Shown in pieces: positions 32,596 through 44,977 of a stretch of 64,000 nucleotides of DNA. The position numbers and the translations under genes were made by a program. Source of the DNA: JAAZVM01 sp041694155 (lineage in GTDB: Bacteria; Patescibacteriota; Gracilibacteria; BD1-5; UBA6164); the NCBI GenBank assembly GCA_041694155.1, contig JASMTS010000006.1, positions 1 through 64,000 of the forward strand, read 5' to 3'. The notes under the pieces were generated by a model. It made no database searches, was not told the origin of the DNA, and saw only the letters and a list, made by a program, of their open reading frames with translations. Within the stretch, counting starts at the first letter, position 1; every line of letters begins with the position of its first letter.

Positions 32596-32685
32596 TAGAG
32601 TAGATAGCTTTATATATGAATGCATAAAACTTTTATTATTATTAATATAATTAAATAATAACGTAAATAATAAAATAAATCAAAA

Positions 32686-32714
32686 AAATAAAGTGTATAT
32701 ACACTTTATTTTTT
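32686..32714 (-). terminator. Palindromic terminator between cas12a and cas4
   Basis: AAATAAAGTGTATATACACTTTATTTTTT, a near-perfect dyad at the cas12a stop codon. It may separate cas12a expression from that of cas4-cas1-cas2. Confidence 0.7.
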
Positions 32715-35700
32715 AAGTAATACTACTTTGAGTGAAATTATTCCATTCAAAATCACTTATATATAAATCAGGTTTTTCTAATTTTTTATTAATTCTATCT
32801 AATGTAATAATTCATTTTCTAGCAATATTATATGCTCAATTAGCATCCGCATTATATTCAAAATCTTGAAATCAATCAATACTATGAAAATTACAACTTG
32901 GACAAATTAAATAATCAATATTATTTTTACTATCTGAATTTCTCAATTGTAAAACAAGATTAAAATAATAAACTAGGGATTTATAAAATTTTAAATCTTT
33001 ATCTAAAATTTGATTATTAATATTATTATTTATATCAATTTCATAAAATAAATCTTTTAATTTTTCATTAATATCTATTTCTTCAACTAACATTTTTTTA
33101 GAATTGTATTTAAATCTTGAAAATTTTGAATTTAATTTAAAATTAGTCTTATTTAATTTTTCTTTTGATTTCTTATTTTGAATTATTTTATATTGAAAAA
33201 TAAAATTTTCTCAATCAAAAATAATTTTAATATCTTCAAACTCTTTTTTTAATTTTTGTAATGTTGACGAATTAGAGATATATTTATTTTTTCTAAATCA
33301 GCAACAAGGGCAAGTAGTTGATGTATAATTTGCTCTTGTATAAAATATAATTCAAGATTGTTTATAATTTGCAATATCTTGATAGTCGTTAACTTTGGGA
33401 ACTAATTGATATGCTTTAAAATATCATCCTAGTTTATTATTTTCTATGTTTTTTAAAGTTAAATAATTAAGTTTTTTTGCTAAGGCAAGTTCTAGTTTTT
33501 GATAAACTTGTTTTTCTATTTTTTGTCTTCATCTTTTAAATCATCAGTTTAAATCTTCAAAAACAATAATAGCATTATATTTTAAAACAAGTTCACATAA
33601 TTTATTTACTACTTGAGAGATATATCAATTTTTTAATTCTTTTATATTTTCAATATTTCCCCAAGAAACTCTTGCTTGTTTTCTAGAATCTTCAATTTTT
33701 TCTAATTTTTCTAAATAATTTATTCAATTAACTATGTTTAATGTATTTGTTTCTAAAATTTCACCACTTTTATTTATAACAGAATAATAAGCAAGATGCT
33801 TTTCTCATCTATCAATTCAAATAATATTTATATCTTGATTTTTATTTAAATACTTATTTACAAAATCATTAAATTTATATTTATCTCATTTATTTGCATT
33901 TAAAGTTATTGAAATATGAAACATAATTTTATCATTTGAATATCTTTTATGATCAATGATTTCATTTCAATAATTATCAAATTTTGTTTTTAAGTCTTTA
34001 GTTTTAGTTTTATCTCTGAAAAATATTTCTGCTCAACCTGATAATTTATAAACTAAATTTTCTAAATTTTTTTCATCAAATAATAATTTAAAATATTTTG
34101 TATGAATATTTTCTTTACTTCAAGTTTTTTTTCATTCTGCAAAATCTTTATTATAAATTTGGAATAAATATATTTCTCAAGATTTTGTTTTTTGATTTAT
34201 AAAATCCTTAGAAATTTTCAAGAATTCAAGTTTATACATTTTTTCTTCAATTTCTTTGTACAGTGTAGATAAATCCGTATATTTTCTTGAATTTATTTCT
34301 TCTAAATCAAATTTATCAGAATACAATTTATAAACTCAATTTTGATAATATTTTATAAGTTTATTTAATTTTTTTTGTTCAAATAGTTCTCATTTATTTT
34401 TGTTTTTTTGAAAAATATCAAATTCTTTTTTTATTTCTCTTATTTCTTCACAATATCAATATTCATAATATTTTGATAAATATTTTTCTAATTCAACTCA
34501 TTTTAGAGAATCTAACTTTTTTTGAAGTGGAAACAATAATCTTGGTAATTGTCTATAAACATTGTTTAATTGCTTATAATTCATTTTTTCATAAAAATCT
34601 CACGAATCATATTTATAATTTTCAAAAACTTTATTATTTTTAAGTACAGCCAAATAATATTTATTTTCATCTTTTATAATAACTCATAGTCTCTCTTTTT
34701 CTTTATCTCTGTCCCATCAAGTCAAAAATTGAGAATTATCAAAATTTAGTTTAAATTTATCAGTTTTTACTTGTTTTTTTGTTACGTAATTTCTAACTAG
34801 ATTATATTTTTTCCAAATATCAAAATCAATAAATAAATTATCAAATATATTATAAAACTTTATATCTTTGCTATATTCTTCTAAACTTTTTTTATTTTTT
34901 TCAACATTAAAATATTTTACAATACTATAAAATGATTGAATTGAATCAAAAAAGTTTTTAATTATTTGAATATTTTCTTCATTTTTTTCAAATTTATCCA
35001 ATTCAATATTTTTTATGTTTTTAAAGAACTCATTATAATTATTTATAGTTGATACAATTTCAAACTCAAAAACTTTTAAAAAATTTAAATAATTATTTTG
35101 ATTTTTATCTATTGTATTATTTGAATAATAAAATTCTTTAAATATATTATTATCTTCAATATTTTCTAAAGCATTTTTAATTTCTAAAAAATTATAAAAA
35201 TCTTTTTTATTGTTTCATAAATAAATTTTTAAGGTATCCCAATTTTCAAAAAATTTATTTGAAATAGTATTTATTGATACTTTAGAAATATATATATTTT
35301 CAATGTTGTAGTTATTATTGTTATTAAAAAAATCTAGTAACAAGTCTTCTAAATTAAAAACTTTTTCTTTTGATTTATTTATTACTGATTCAATTATTTT
35401 TATTAATTCATTATCATCTTCAATCTCATTTATAAAATTTTGTTTATCTGTTTTGCTCAAAATTTGTTTATATAATAGCTCGAATTTTGGAAATTTTTTA
35501 TCTTTTGAATTATTGTGATTTAGAGATTGTTTATATAAATTAATTCTTTCATTAATTCAAGGTATTTTATTTCAGTTTTCTTCACTATATCATCAAATTA
35601 TTTTATTATAAAAATCAATATCTTTTTGTAGTAAACAATTATTATAAAAATCTAAATTAAAAATATTTTTTTCTTCTTCTGTAAAATTATTTTGACACCA

Positions 35701-36342
35701 ATCTAAATTATTTTTTGAAAAATCGTCAAATTTTATTTTATTATCAATGAATGTTGTAAAATTTTCATCAATAGCTCTTGTCGCGATAGCTCAAGCTATT
35801 CAATTATCTGAATAAAAATTTTTTCTTGATTCATTAAAATTTGTAAAATATGTAAAAAATCTATCAAATTTTTTTATTATTTCTTCTTTTTCTGGATTTA
35901 AAAATATTAATAAATCTAATACTTCTTTCTCTGTTAAAAATCAAATTCATCATTTTTTGAGAAAACTATATTTGTCTTTCCATAAATTTCATTCTGATTC
36001 AAAAAAACTAGTTAATTCTTTTCTCAATTCTTTTGTTTTATTTTCAAATTCTTTAGATATTTTTTTATCTTTTTTAGAATTTTTATAATTTAAATATGCT
36101 GAATAAAATTCATCAATTTTTGATAAATTAATATTTTCTAAACTTTTTTCTACAAATAAAATATGTAAATCATCTAATAATTCTTTTATTTGATGATAAT
36201 TTTTTTCAATTTCTCTATCTTTTTCAATAACTCAATCATTTTCCAAATTATAAAAAGTTTCTCAAACTGGTTTTAATTCAAATCTTAAAGTTTTACTTAT
36301 TTCATATAATCAAGTAAAACTTTCAAAAACCTTATTTTCCAT
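32713..36342 (-). CDS. cas12a: CRISPR effector nuclease Cas12a (Cpf1)
   Basis: 1209 residues, within the family range. N-terminus FESFTGLYEISKTLRFELKP is the Cas12a signature. RuvC residues: Asp844 in NIIGIDRGEKHLAYY, Glu929 in VFEDLNGG, Asp1166 in NADANGAYNIARKG. The wedge/PI region has WDRDKEKERLGVI, and the bridge-helix region follows RuvC-I. In the Nuc region the protein keeps two CxxC pairs (Cys1011/1014 in TCPCCGF and Cys1147/1150 in ICPSCNF), a zinc ribbon not retained in Francisella Cas12a as I recall it. Cuts crRNA-matched dsDNA and processes its own crRNA. It is transcribed leftward, ahead of cas4-cas1-cas2 and the array. Confidence 0.97.
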
Positions 36343-36404
36343 ATAAAAATAATTAATTTAACTAAAATAAACAGGAGAGTTAATATTATAATAATAAAAA
36401 AACA

Positions 36405-36441
36405 AAAAAAGCAAAAAGACTAATCTTTTTGCTTTTTTTGT
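36405..36441. repeat. 37-bp hairpin terminator, copy 2 (right edge of CRISPR-Cas locus)
   Basis: Identical to 29420-29456. Here it is the terminator of tlyA (minus strand); the tlyA stop codon is in the CTAA loop, and the last codons are in one arm. Confidence 0.9.
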
Positions 36442-37148
36442 AACTCAATAAAAATTTCTTTATTTCAGTTTTCTCATTCCATTTTTGATTTTTCTACTTT
36501 TAAAATATTCACTCAAGAATCTCTACATTTTTGTAAAAACTGATTTAATTTTTCATCTATTATTTTTTGATTAATTACTACTCATTTTTTATTTACATAC
36601 CTGCTTCAAACTTCAAATTGTGGCTTAAATAATAATATACAAATAGTTTTATTATTCATGTGATTAATTATACTATCTATAATAAGATTTAAACTTATAA
36701 AGCTTACATCACAAGTTATTATATCTATATCATGTTTTAATTTTCATAATTTTCTTATATCAGTGTTTTCTTTTATAATAATTTTATCATTATTTCTAAT
36801 TTTATCATGAAGTTGATTGCTTCATACATCAACTGCATATATTTTTGATATATTATTTTCTAGCAAGACCTGACAAAAACCTCAAGTACTACTTCATATA
36901 TCTAGTGCTATTTTATCTTTAAGATCTATTTTGTTATCATTTAAATAATATTTGAGTTTTATTGCACTTCTAGCAACATAATTTGTTTCATCTAGTTTAT
37001 TTATTTTTATTATATTATCTATATCTATTTCATATCAAGTTTTTGTTATGTTTATATTATCTACAATAACATTTCAAGATTTAATTATTGCTTGTGCTTT
37101 ATTACGACTTATAGATAGTTTATCTTTTATATATTGATCTAATCTCAT
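36420..37148 (-). CDS. tlyA: TlyA-family S4/FtsJ-like rRNA methyltransferase
   Basis: 242 residues. N-terminal S4 RNA-binding domain (MRLDQYIKDKLSISRNKAQ), then KYYLNDNKIDLKDKIALDIGSSTGGFCQVLLENN, the SAM site of the TlyA/FtsJ methylase fold (family DIGASTGGFT), YAVDVGSNQLHDKIR, and IITCDVSFISLNLII (family DVSFIS). TlyA 2'-O-methylates cytidines in 16S and 23S rRNA. The final residues ELQKKQKD are encoded by the hairpin repeat that also appears 7 kb away. Confidence 0.9.
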
Positions 37149-37152
37149 TTTT

Positions 37153-37542
37153 TTATTTTGATAATAAATTTTCAACTGGTAACATAAGTGGTGATGGAAG
37201 ATTATCTATATCAAACCACTCCCATTTTTCACATTTATCAGGTTCCATATTAATAAGCTCACCTCAAGCATATTCTCATTTCATAAATATAGTTATATAG
37301 TGCTTGTTTTCTTTTAAAAATAAATCATTTGTAGTATCTATGTATTCTATATTTTTTATATCTAGATTTGTTTCTTCTTTTGTTTCTCTTATAACACAAG
37401 TTTCAAAATTTTCCATAAATTCTAGATGTCATCATGGAGGAGCCCATGTTCATTCTCAATGTACTCATTTTCTAAATCACAATAGTATTTTATCATCTCT
37501 TAATATAAAAACTCATACTCAAACTCTAGGTATATTTTTCAT
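37153..37542 (-). CDS. Nudix hydrolase
   Basis: 129 residues. The Nudix box runs GGHLEFMENFETCVIRETKEETNL (family G-x5-E-x7-REUxEExGU, with Asn-Leu at the end), positioned at about residues 39-62. APPGGHLE and the C-terminal WEWFDIDNLP resemble MutT/NUDT15-type enzymes acting on nucleotides, but the substrate cannot be read from sequence. Four bases separate its stop from the tlyA start, so the two are probably co-transcribed. The 153-bp gap to pcrA is A/T-rich with nothing else seen. Confidence 0.9.
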
Positions 37543-37695
37543 ATATAATTGATTTAATATTTAATAATTATATTTTAACTATAAGTGAATATTTTTAAAA
37601 TCTTTTTTAACAATAAAAATTATTTTTGATTGTAAAAACTATATTTTTTTATAAATTATATATATACTTAATATATAAATTAGTAATTTTAACAG

Positions 37696-39915
37696 ATGCA
37701 ATTAAACCCAAAACAAGAAGAAGCAAAGAATAAAGTAAATTGACCAGTGTTAATAATAGCATGAGCTGGTAGCTGAAAAACAGCAACTCTAACAGCAAGG
37801 GTACAATATATGATTTGAGAAAAAAATATTGCTGCTAGTAATATTATGATGGTTACATTTACCAACAAAGCAGCTACTGAAATGAGGGAAAGAGTAGCAA
37901 ATACCCTTTGAATTGAAACCCCTAGAAGTATATATTCAAAATCTAACTTTCCACTTATCTGAACATTTCACTCAATATGAATATATTTATTAAAAGATGT
38001 ATTAAATAGATATTCATCAGATGAGTTACAAATATGATTAAAAAAGGATTTTGTTATTTATGATGAGCAAGATAAATTAAGTGTTCTAAAAAATATAATA
38101 AAAAATAAGCTTAATCTTGATGAAAAAGAATATCCAGCAAGACAAATAGCATTTTATATAAGTAATGCCAAAAATAGTTTAATTACAGCTAAATGATATG
38201 AAAAAGAAATTGATAGTAATATAAAAGAAATAGTATATAAGGCATATATTGAGTACGAAAAAGATCTAATAAGTAATAATGCTATAGATTTTGATGATAT
38301 ATTAATAAAAACATATGCAGCATTAAGGATATCTAAAATACTAGAAGAATACCAAGAAAAATACAAATATATAATGGTAGACGAGTATCAAGATACAAAT
38401 ATGGTTCAATATGAAATAGTAAGATTATTAGCATCAAAATATAGAAATTTAGCAGTTGTATGAGATGATAGTCAGTCTATTTATAGCTGGAGATGAGCAG
38501 ATATGAGAAATATAATCAATTTTAAAAAAGACTATAATGATGCTTTAATAATTAAACTAGAACAAAATTATAGATCAACAAAGAAAATAATTTCATGAGC
38601 AAATTCTGTTATAACAAACAATACTAGTTGAATCAAAAAAGAATTATGGACTGATAATTGTGATGGTGATCATATTAATTATATAGAAGCAGTTGATGAT
38701 AAAATAGAAGCAAGTGTAATATCAAATATAATAAAAGAAAAATCTTGAAATTATAATGATAATCTTATTTTGTATAGAACAAATGCTCAATCTAGAAAAA
38801 TAGAAGAATCACTTATGACTTCATGAATACCTTATAGAGTTATTTGATGACAAAAATTTTATGACAGAAAAGAAATTAAAGACTTACTTTCATATCTAAA
38901 AGTTATTTTCAATCCAAATGATGTTGTCTCAATGAAAAGGATTATAAATACTCCTACAAGAAAAATATGAGCTAAATCAATTGAAACATTAGATAATTAC
39001 AAAGAAAACTTTTGATTAACTTATCCTCAAATAATAGAAAATATTGATGAAGTAGAAGAGCTTAATAATTGAGCAAAAAATGCAATAAAACTATTTAATA
39101 ATTTATTTGAAGACTTAGTTAAATTATCACATAAATTAGTTGTTTCTGATTTGGTTTCTGAGATAGTAAAAAAAACATGATATGAGGAATATATCACCTC
39201 TTGACTTAGTCAAGAAGAAAAAGACTCAAAATTAGAAAATATAGATGAACTTATAAATGTAGCAAGTGAATATAATTGAATGGATGCTAGAGAAAGCCTT
39301 GCAATTTTTCTTGAAGAAGTAGCCCTTATTACTGATATGGATAAAAAAGATGAAAGAAAAGACTATGTTACACTAATGACAATACATACAAGTAAATGAT
39401 TAGAAGAAAAAAGAGTATTTCTTACATGATTAGAAGAATGACTTTTTCCAAGTTTTAGAAGCATTAATGATAATCAGGCATTAGAAGAAGAAAGAAGATT
39501 AATGTATGTTGCAATGACTAGAGCAAGAGAGGAATTATATATATCAAGAGCAAAAGAAAGATTCCATTTTTGAGAATATGTTAGGAATCCAGAAAGTAGA
39601 TTCTTAAAAGAAATAGATAAATCTTGTATTCAGGATTATGATATGTCAGACTTTTTAGCTTCAAATAATAATTATTTTTCAAAGAGTTTTTCATGATTTG
39701 ATTCAAAAATATCAGATTGATGAGGTTTTACTAAGCCAAAAATAAAAGTTGCTAATAATGATGTAACTCAATTTGCTTATTGAGACAAAGTTAATCATCC
39801 AAAGTTTGGTAATTGAATAATTACAAATATTTCTTGAGAAATTGCTACTATAAGTTTTAGTGGTAAATGATCAGTAAAAATGAATATAAAAATAGCTCCT
39901 GTAAGAAAGCTATAA
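37696..39915 (+). CDS. pcrA: UvrD/PcrA-family 3'-5' DNA helicase
   Basis: 739 residues. Q-motif LNPKQEEA, Walker A AGAGSGKTATL, motif II VDEYQDTN, motif III GDDSQSIYSWRGAD, motif IV/V with TIHTSKGLEEKRVFLTGLEEG and motif VI YVAMTRAREELYIS are all present. The C-terminal tail HPKFGNGIITN...FSGKGSVKMN matches the PcrA RNA-polymerase-interacting Tudor-like domain. Acts in repair and replication restart. It begins a plus-strand run that continues into envelope genes. Confidence 0.95.
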
Positions 39916-39974
39916 AAAATCTTTATAATTTAAAAAAATTAGTTATATTATGTTATATAACTAATTTTTTTAAT

Positions 39975-40742
39975 ATGGAAAACATAAGTTCAAATAATAA
40001 AACAAATCTAGAAATAAAATATAAAGAATATACAAATGATTCAAACAAAGAAACAGTAGTTATATTACATTGATGGTGAGGTAGTAGTAATAGCTGGATA
40101 GAGTTTTCAGAAATATTGTCACAAAATTGATATAATGTTATAGTTCCTGACTTGCCATGATTTTGAGAAACAAAACTAAATTATGTATTTGATTTAGATG
40201 AATATTCTAAAGTTATAACCAATTTTTTAAGAGAATTAAAAATTGATAATTTTATATTATGGTGACATAGTAATTGATGAGCTATATCTATAAAAATAGC
40301 TAATTCAAATATTTTTAATATAAAAAGACTTGTTTTAAACAATAGTGCATGAATTAGAAATGATAAAAAAAGAAGTCTAAAAAGAAAAATATTAAATAAT
40401 ATAATAAGACCTTTTAAGTTTTTATGAAAATCAAAAAAAATAAGAAGCTTTTTTTATAGAGCTATATGAAGCCAGGATTATTTAGAGTCTGAAAAGACTC
40501 CATTCTTAAAAGAAACATACAAAAATATGATTTCTTCAGATCTAAAAGATGATATAAAAAAAATAAATTTGAATACATTATTAATATGGTGAGAATTGGA
40601 TAGTTATACACCATTAAGTGATGCCTATTATATGAGAAATAATATTTGAAAATCAAAACTTGTTGTACTTGACTGAGAAACACATTGAATACATATAAAA
40701 AACCCTGTTAGGTTAGTAGATACTTTTATTAATAATATATAA
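39975..40742 (+). CDS. Alpha/beta-hydrolase-fold protein
   Basis: 255 residues. Oxyanion-region HGWGGSSNSW, nucleophile elbow GHSNGGAIS, acid Asp in WGELDSYTPL and catalytic His in GETHGIHI give a complete triad. No lid or signal peptide; likely cytoplasmic. Substrate unknown. The gene is 3 bp from the MurF-like gene, within a run of envelope genes, so a role in envelope metabolism is plausible but unproven. Confidence 0.85.
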
Positions 40743-40745
40743 AAA

Positions 40746-42323
40746 ATGCAAGAAAAATATTTTATATTACTTATATTATATACATTACCTTTTATTTATA
40801 AATACTGATTTTGACTATATCTTGTACAGTTAAAAGAATATAGAATAGATAGAATAAAAGAGTATTTTTCAACAAAACAATGAAAAAAATCATTATATAA
40901 TAACTGGTTATTTTTAGAAGTACCTATTTTGATTTTTTCTATAGGATATTTTATAAATCCATTATTTGAATGAGTCTTGATAAATGTAATAATATTATTT
41001 TTATTATTACAATCATTATTTGTGTGATATAAATTCGTAAAAAATAGTATAAATTTACCAAAGCCAACCCCAAGATTAATAATAACTATTACAACATCAA
41101 TTATTGCATTAATTATATATTATCTATTAATAAATAATATATACTTTTTTATAGTATCTAGCTTAATATTACCTTTGTTGTTTATATTTTTATGAATATT
41201 TATAAGTTTACCACTTGTAAATTATATAAAAAATAAAAAAATTAATAATGCTATTAAAAAAAGTAAAAAAAAGAAAAAACCTATTAAGGTATGAATAACT
41301 TGAAGTTATTGAAAATCTAGTGTAAAAGAATACTTAAGTCAAATACTTGAACATGACTGATTAACATTAGCAACACCAAAAAATATAAATACCGAATTAT
41401 GAGTATCAGATCTTATAATAAATAAATTAAAAAATAAATATAAATATTTTGTAGCTGAGATGTGAGCATACAAAGTATGAGAAATAGACTTATTAGGAAA
41501 AATTGTTAATCATAAATACTGATTTTTGACTGCCATATGAAATCAACATCTAGCACTTTTTTGATGAATCAAAAATACAATAAAGGGTAAATCAGAGATT
41601 GCAAACTCTGTTCTTAAAAATAATGGGATATTATATATAAACTGGGACAACAAAGAAATAAAAAAAGCAAAATTTAATAAAAAACTTAACATAGTTAAGT
41701 ATTGATTAAAGTGAAAAGTTGATGCCAAATCCACAATAACTGATGAAAGTATATGATATACAAAGTTTGTATTTTCATATAAATCAAAAGAGCATAAATA
41801 TATAACAAACCTTGTATGAAATCATAACATTTTAAATTTAACATGAATATTAGCATTTTGTTATGATATGTGAATAGATAAAAGTATCCTAAAAAAAGCT
41901 ATAAAGAATTTATCCCAACCTGAAAATACTCAAAAAATCATTAAAACAAAGAAGTATACGATAATTGATGATTCTTACAATCTTTCTCAAGAGTGATTGC
42001 TTTCATGATTAGAAATATTAAAAAAATATAAACCTAAATGATCAAAAATTTTAGTTTTAGATGATATATTAGAGTTGTGAGATGAATCAGAAAAAATAAT
42101 AAAAAAGTTATGAAAAAAAATATGAAAAAACAAATTAGCAGACAAAGTATTTTATGTAGGAGTTAATTATAATAATTATTTTATAGATTGATTACTTAAG
42201 TGATGATTTAAAAAGTCTAATATTCTAAATAGTATTGAAGATATAAAAAAATATGACATTATTCTTTTAGAATGAAGAAGGTCTTGAAAATACTTAAAAA
42301 AATTAACATGAGAAGAACACTAA
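40746..42323 (+). CDS. MurF-like ligase with N-terminal membrane domain
   Basis: 525 residues. The first ~165 residues have several hydrophobic helices (including LEVPILIFSIGYFI and IITITTSIIALIIYYLLI). A Mur ligase core follows: ATP site GITGSYGKSSVKEYL (about 183-197), the EMGAYKVGEIDLL segment typical of MurF, GNHNILNLTGILAFC, and the C-terminal IIDDSYNLSQEGLLSGLEIL. MurF adds D-Ala-D-Ala to the UDP-MurNAc-tripeptide. The membrane fusion is unlike E. coli MurF (about 450 residues, soluble). Its stop overlaps the aminotransferase start by 16 bp. Confidence 0.8.
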
Positions 42324-43573
42324 AGACAGAATTTTTTACAACTATTAGTTTTAAGCATTTTATATATTCTCTTTTATTTAAAACTATATGGATAAATAAA
42401 AGATGAAATTGAAGTTATGTAAATCAGTATGAAAATAATCTTAAAAAATATTTAGGTTTAGTTGATTCAAAAACTATATCATTTTACAATGCAAGAAGTT
42501 GAATTTATCAATTACTAAATAAACTAAGTAACAATAATAAAAATGAGGTTATCATTTCATGATACAATTGTGTATCAGTTGTCAATTCTGTAATTCAAGC
42601 TTGATTGAAACCAGTTTATTGTGATATAAGTGAAGATGATTTATGATTAGATATAAATGATTTGGAGAATAAAATAAATAGAAATACTTCACTGATAATT
42701 ATCCAACATACTTTTTGAAAAACTTCACAAATATATAAAATAAAAGAAATATGAAATAAATATAATATTCCTATACTTGAAGATTGTGCACATTCATTAT
42801 GATCAAAGATAGATAATATAAATCATTGAACTTTTTGAGATTTTAGTATTTTCTCTAGCTGAAGGGATAAAGTTATATCTTGAGTTAATTGAGGTGTATT
42901 ATTAATAAATAATGATAAGTATAATTATTTAGTTAATGAAATAAAAAATACACTAGTTGATATTGATAAAAAAATAATAAATAAAAATTTAAACTATAAT
43001 ATTTTAGCTTATATAGCATCAAAAAGCTATGATTTTTTATGATTATGAAAAGTTATAATATATTATTCTAGAAAACTATGACTTATAAATGAAATACTAG
43101 AAGATAAAGAAAAGAAATGTAAAAATGAAGAACTTAATTATAAGCTACCTAATTCATTAGCATATTTAGCATTAAAAGACTTAGAAAAATTAGATTTATA
43201 TAATATGAAAAGAAGATATATATCTAAATTATATGATAAAAAAATTAACAATAAATATATAAAAAAACTTATAAAAGAAAATTATAACGAAGAATTAAAT
43301 TATTTTAGATATCCTGTTTTAATAGAAAATAACTTAATATGAGATTTTATAAAATTTTTTAGAAATAATAATGTTATCATTTGAACAAGTTGGTCTTGAA
43401 CAAATATAGCACCTATAACAACTGATATAAAATCATGTAATTATAACAATTCATACTGTAAAAATGCTGAGTACATATCAAAAAATATAGTATTTTTACC
43501 TAATCATAAATTTATGGATGATAAAGATGTAAAAAAGATTATAAGCTTAACAAATAAATTTAAAAATGTATAA
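42308..43573 (+). CDS. DegT/DnrJ/EryC1-type PLP aminotransferase
   Basis: 421 residues. FYNARSGIYQLL, VSVVNSVIQAGLKPVYCDIS, IIIQHTFGKTSQIYKI and LEDCAHSLGSK (PLP-binding Asp region) match the DegT/ArnB fold; the Schiff-base Lys is in SSGRDKVISGVNGG (usually K in ...K-x-x-x-G-E-G-G). The family makes amino sugars on nucleotide carriers. The start is the ATG at 42308, overlapping the MurF-like gene. Its stop overlaps the FemAB-like gene by 8 bp. Confidence 0.82.
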
Positions 43574-44606
43574 ATTAAAAATTATAAAAACCAAAACAAC
43601 ATGGAACTGATTTGTAAATAAAAATAATTTTAGTTTTTATAGTTTTTTATCAAGCTGGGAATGGTGAGACTTTCAAGAGTTATCTTGAAAAAAGGTAATA
43701 AGATTGTGAATTTATGATAATCACAAATTAATATGACTTTTCCCTTTGATAAAAAATAAAGCAAAGAGATGAACATATTTATTTGCAGCTCATACACCTC
43801 TTGTAATAAATAATTATGATTTTTTTGAGGTGTTAAATTGAGTAATAGATCAATTAATAGTTATTTCAAAAAATGAAAAAGCAGATTTTCTAAGATTGAA
43901 TTCTCCAATTACAAATACTATTTATAATAAAAATGAATTTCAGAAATTATGATTTATAAATGCTCCTATGCATGAACATGCAGAAGATACTCATATTTTA
44001 GATTTAACTAAAAATGAAGATGAACTATTAGTAAATTTAAAAAAATGAGATAGATATTATATAAATAGAGCTAAAAAGGAAGGTGTAAAAATCAAAAAGG
44101 GGAATAATAAAAATCAAATAGAAATTCTTAAAAAAATGCATCAAAACCATTCAAAAAAAGTATGATATCATTCATTTGATAATAATTTTATAGACAATTT
44201 ATATAAAGTATTTTGAGATAACATAACAACTATTAGTGCTGAATATAATTGAAAAATAGAAAGTATACTTATGACAATAAAATTTTGAAATACTTGTGTT
44301 TATTATATAGCAGCCAGTGATATTATACATCATAAATTTTCTCCTAATTATTTATGTCAATGGGAAGCTATAATAGATGCCAAGCAAAAATGATGTAATA
44401 CATATAATTTTTGGTGAGTTTCTCCTGATGATAATCCAAAGCACCCAATAGCTTGAGTAACTAAGTTTAAAAGAAAATTTAATTGATATGATTATAGCTT
44501 ACTTCATGCACAAGACTTACCTATAACAAAAAAATATTGGTTTAATTACATAGTAGAAACAATCAGAAGAGTTAAAAGGTGATACTATTATAAGAAAGCC
44601 GAATAA
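43566..44606 (+). CDS. FemAB/FemX-like peptidyltransferase
   Basis: 346 residues of the FemABX/GNAT-fold family. ADFLRLNSPI, LKKGDRYYINRAKKEGVKIKKG (family R-x-x-x-x-A-x-x-x-G-V), IAASDIIHHKFSPNYLCQWEAI and YNFWGVSPD...GVTKFKRKFNG (family WG-x-x-x-x-x-x-H-x-G-x-x-x-FK-x-x-F) are present. FemX-type enzymes add the first amino acid(s) of the interpeptide bridge from aminoacyl-tRNA to lipid II. This fits the MurF-aminotransferase context upstream. Confidence 0.85.
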
Positions 44607-44609
44607 TAA

Positions 44610-44637
44610 TTGACTTTTTTGTTATATATGTTATATT
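44610..44637 (+). promoter_or_regulatory. Candidate promoter
   Basis: TTGACT and TATATT, spacing 16, right after the FemAB-like stop and 31 bp before the next ATG. Confidence 0.45.
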
Positions 44638-44668
44638 AAAAATAATATAATAATATTTAAAATAAATT

Positions 44669-44977
44669 ATGAAAAATATAAACATTAATTGAAATCATGA
44701 TCATAATAATTTAATAACTACTCATTTAAAAATATCTAAAGTAATAGAAACAACAAAAGAAATGGCTTATAAACTATCAGATACACATATACAAGAAAGT
44801 TCTTGATTAATTAGAAATGCAGTAGACAATAGATGTAAATGATATTGTATTTCTGACTCAAGTATTCCTATAGTTTGTTGAAGAAAAGAGTCATGTAATA
44901 ATTTTAATAGATCAAGTAATACACTAAAAAGTATTTCTGAATACGAACAAAAACAACAGCTTGAAGATTTATACTAA
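44669..44977 (+). CDS. Small Cys-containing protein, unknown
   Basis: 102 residues, hydrophilic, no signal peptide. The central part has four Cys in a pattern RCKGYCI...VCGRKESC (about residues 53-80) that could bind a metal or Fe-S cluster. A His-rich N-terminus (NGNHDHNN) and a Glu/Gln-rich C-terminus flank it. The family is not recognised. It has its own promoter and terminator, so it is probably a stand-alone message. Confidence 0.6.
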
